A stretch of DNA of 6,058 nucleotides. Origin: an uncultured Clostridia bacterium. Lineage in GTDB: Bacteria; Bacillota; Clostridia; Lachnospirales; Anaerotignaceae. Positions 6,001-6,058 of this stretch are shown one piece after another; the first letter of the stretch is position 1; each line of letters opens with the position of its first letter. The DNA lies in NCBI GenBank assembly GCA_937888765.1, contig CALASU010000233.1:1-6058 (forward strand), read 5' to 3'. The notes beneath the pieces are model-generated. The model did not search any database, was not told where the DNA came from, and saw only the letters and a list, made by a program, of their open reading frames with translations. Both the position numbers and the translations under genes were made by a program.

Positions 6001-6058
6001 CCGTCAGGGCTATGTAAGCTATGTAATCAACACAAGAGATATCAACTCCACATCCTCC
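3020..6058 (+). CDS. carB: Carbamoyl-phosphate synthase large chain, cut by window end
   Basis: CarB makes carbamoyl phosphate from bicarbonate, two ATP and ammonia channelled from the glutaminase subunit CarA, feeding pyrimidine and arginine synthesis. There are 1013 codons present of a usual 1060-1075, so roughly the last 50-60 residues are missing. The internally duplicated layout is complete. The carboxyphosphate half has IIGSGPIVIGQAAEFDYAG (12-30), Arg129, RPAFTLGGTGGG (169-180), VGVHTGDS (240-247) and IEVNPRVSRSS (297-307). An oligomerisation region spans about 400-545. The carbamoyl-phosphate half has VLGSGPIRIGQGVEFDYS (551-568), ASLGGQTAINLA (627-638), RPSYVLGGRAM (702-712), VHSGDS (773-778) and IEVNPRSSRTVPF (827-839). 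The C-terminal MGS-like allosteric domain starts near 925, with EATEGTA (961-967) and VINT (1002-1005) in the nucleotide-effector pocket. The frame is intact. Codon use is very biased: Leu is nearly all CTG, Thr mostly ACA, and TTA, CTA and TCA are absent. No carA lies upstream. Confidence 0.98.
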   Translation, partial: MPKRTDLKKILIIGSGPIVIGQAAEFDYAGTQACLALKEEGYEVVLVNSNPATIMTDTTIADKVYMEPLTLEYIAKILRYERPDAILPGIGGQTGLNLAMQLAKKGVLRECQVELLGTSIDSIERAEDRELFKAMCESIGEPVIPSVITYSVEEGIEAANEIGYPVVLRPAFTLGGTGGGFANNEAELVEIMKNALKLSPVHQVLVEKSVKGYKEIEFEVMRDGTDHAITICGMENIDPVGVHTGDSIVVAPILTLNDHDFTMLKESALKIIKELKIEGGCNVQFALDPNSSQYYLIEVNPRVSRSSALASKASGYPIARVTAKIAVGMTLDEIQIGETTANYEPALDYIVAKMPRFPFDKFATAANTLSTQMKATGEVMGIGRTLEESLLKSIRSLEIGVCHLHMAKFDDMSNDDMLAYIATSPDDRIYAIAQLIRNGVSLDDIFEATKITKYFLESFKKVVDYETVLAENIGNKEILTEAKKMGFSDKFIAKLWNQNELEVFHLRKEMKLFPVYKMIETSGCGGYIPYFYSTYEEENDSRLSDKKKIIVLGSGPIRIGQGVEFDYSTVHAVTTIKEFGYESIIINNNPETVSTDYTTSDKLYFEPLTVEDVMNVVELEQPLGIIASLGGQTAINLAEPLMARGVKIIGTDVAAIEKAENRDSFEHIMTELGIPQPKGQAVTNIEAGVKAAEEIGYPVLVRPSYVLGGRAMQIVASEEQLRTYLKTAVAINEDQPVLVDKYIQGKELEVDAVCDGYDVFVPGIMEHVERTGVHSGDSISVYPTFSVSNKAKGKILEYTKKLGLGIGIIGLFNIQFIVDEKDDVYVIEVNPRSSRTVPFLSKATGYSLADIATLVILGKTLKEQGIFGLYPDEKQRWYVKVPAFSFSKLHGMDTYLSPEMKSTGEAIGYDNKLNRALYKALQASNMNIQNYGTVLATIADKDKEEALPLIRRFYQLGFNIEATEGTAKFLKEHGIRTRTKKKLSDGSEEIFDSIRQGYVSYVINTRDINSTSS

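Overview
The window carries two divergent nucleotide-biosynthesis units. Leftward (minus strand) is a purine unit, purE then purM, with purM cut by the window start. Rightward (plus strand) is a pyrimidine unit, pyrC then carB, with carB cut by the window end. Strong AGGAGG-type ribosome binding sites, a TTG start, 17-base-spaced sigma-A-like promoters and a riboswitch-controlled terminator point to a Gram-positive anaerobe of the Clostridia, probably a gut relative of the Lachnospirales. That placement is inferred from style and protein resemblance; no database search was made.

Layout: 1-548 purM (minus, partial); 549-733 intergenic, with a triple-hairpin repeat (copy 1) and a short AT-rich tail; 734-1225 purE (minus); 1226-1686 the shared control region; 1687-2949 pyrC (plus, TTG start); 2950-3019 short spacer; 3020-6058 carB (plus, partial, 1013 codons present).

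The control region is the most informative part. Read on the minus strand it holds a promoter (1546-1518), an aptamer I recognise as a ZTP riboswitch (pfl motif, about 1505-1402), an intrinsic terminator whose 5' arm reuses the last conserved bases of the aptamer (1407-1365), then a second copy of the triple-hairpin repeat (1323-1248) just before the purE ribosome binding site. Read on the plus strand it holds a near-consensus extended -10 promoter (1586-1614) for pyrC-carB, with a short leader that shows no attenuator.

How they work together: PurM makes AIR and PurE acts on carboxylated AIR, successive steps of de novo purine synthesis. ZTP, which signals 10-formyl-tetrahydrofolate shortage, is expected to switch the purine unit on. 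PyrC (dihydroorotase) and CarB (carbamoyl-phosphate synthase large chain) supply de novo UMP synthesis, and CarB also supplies arginine synthesis. The least explained feature is the repeated three-hairpin element, which lies 7 or 8 bases upstream of the ribosome binding site of both purine genes.
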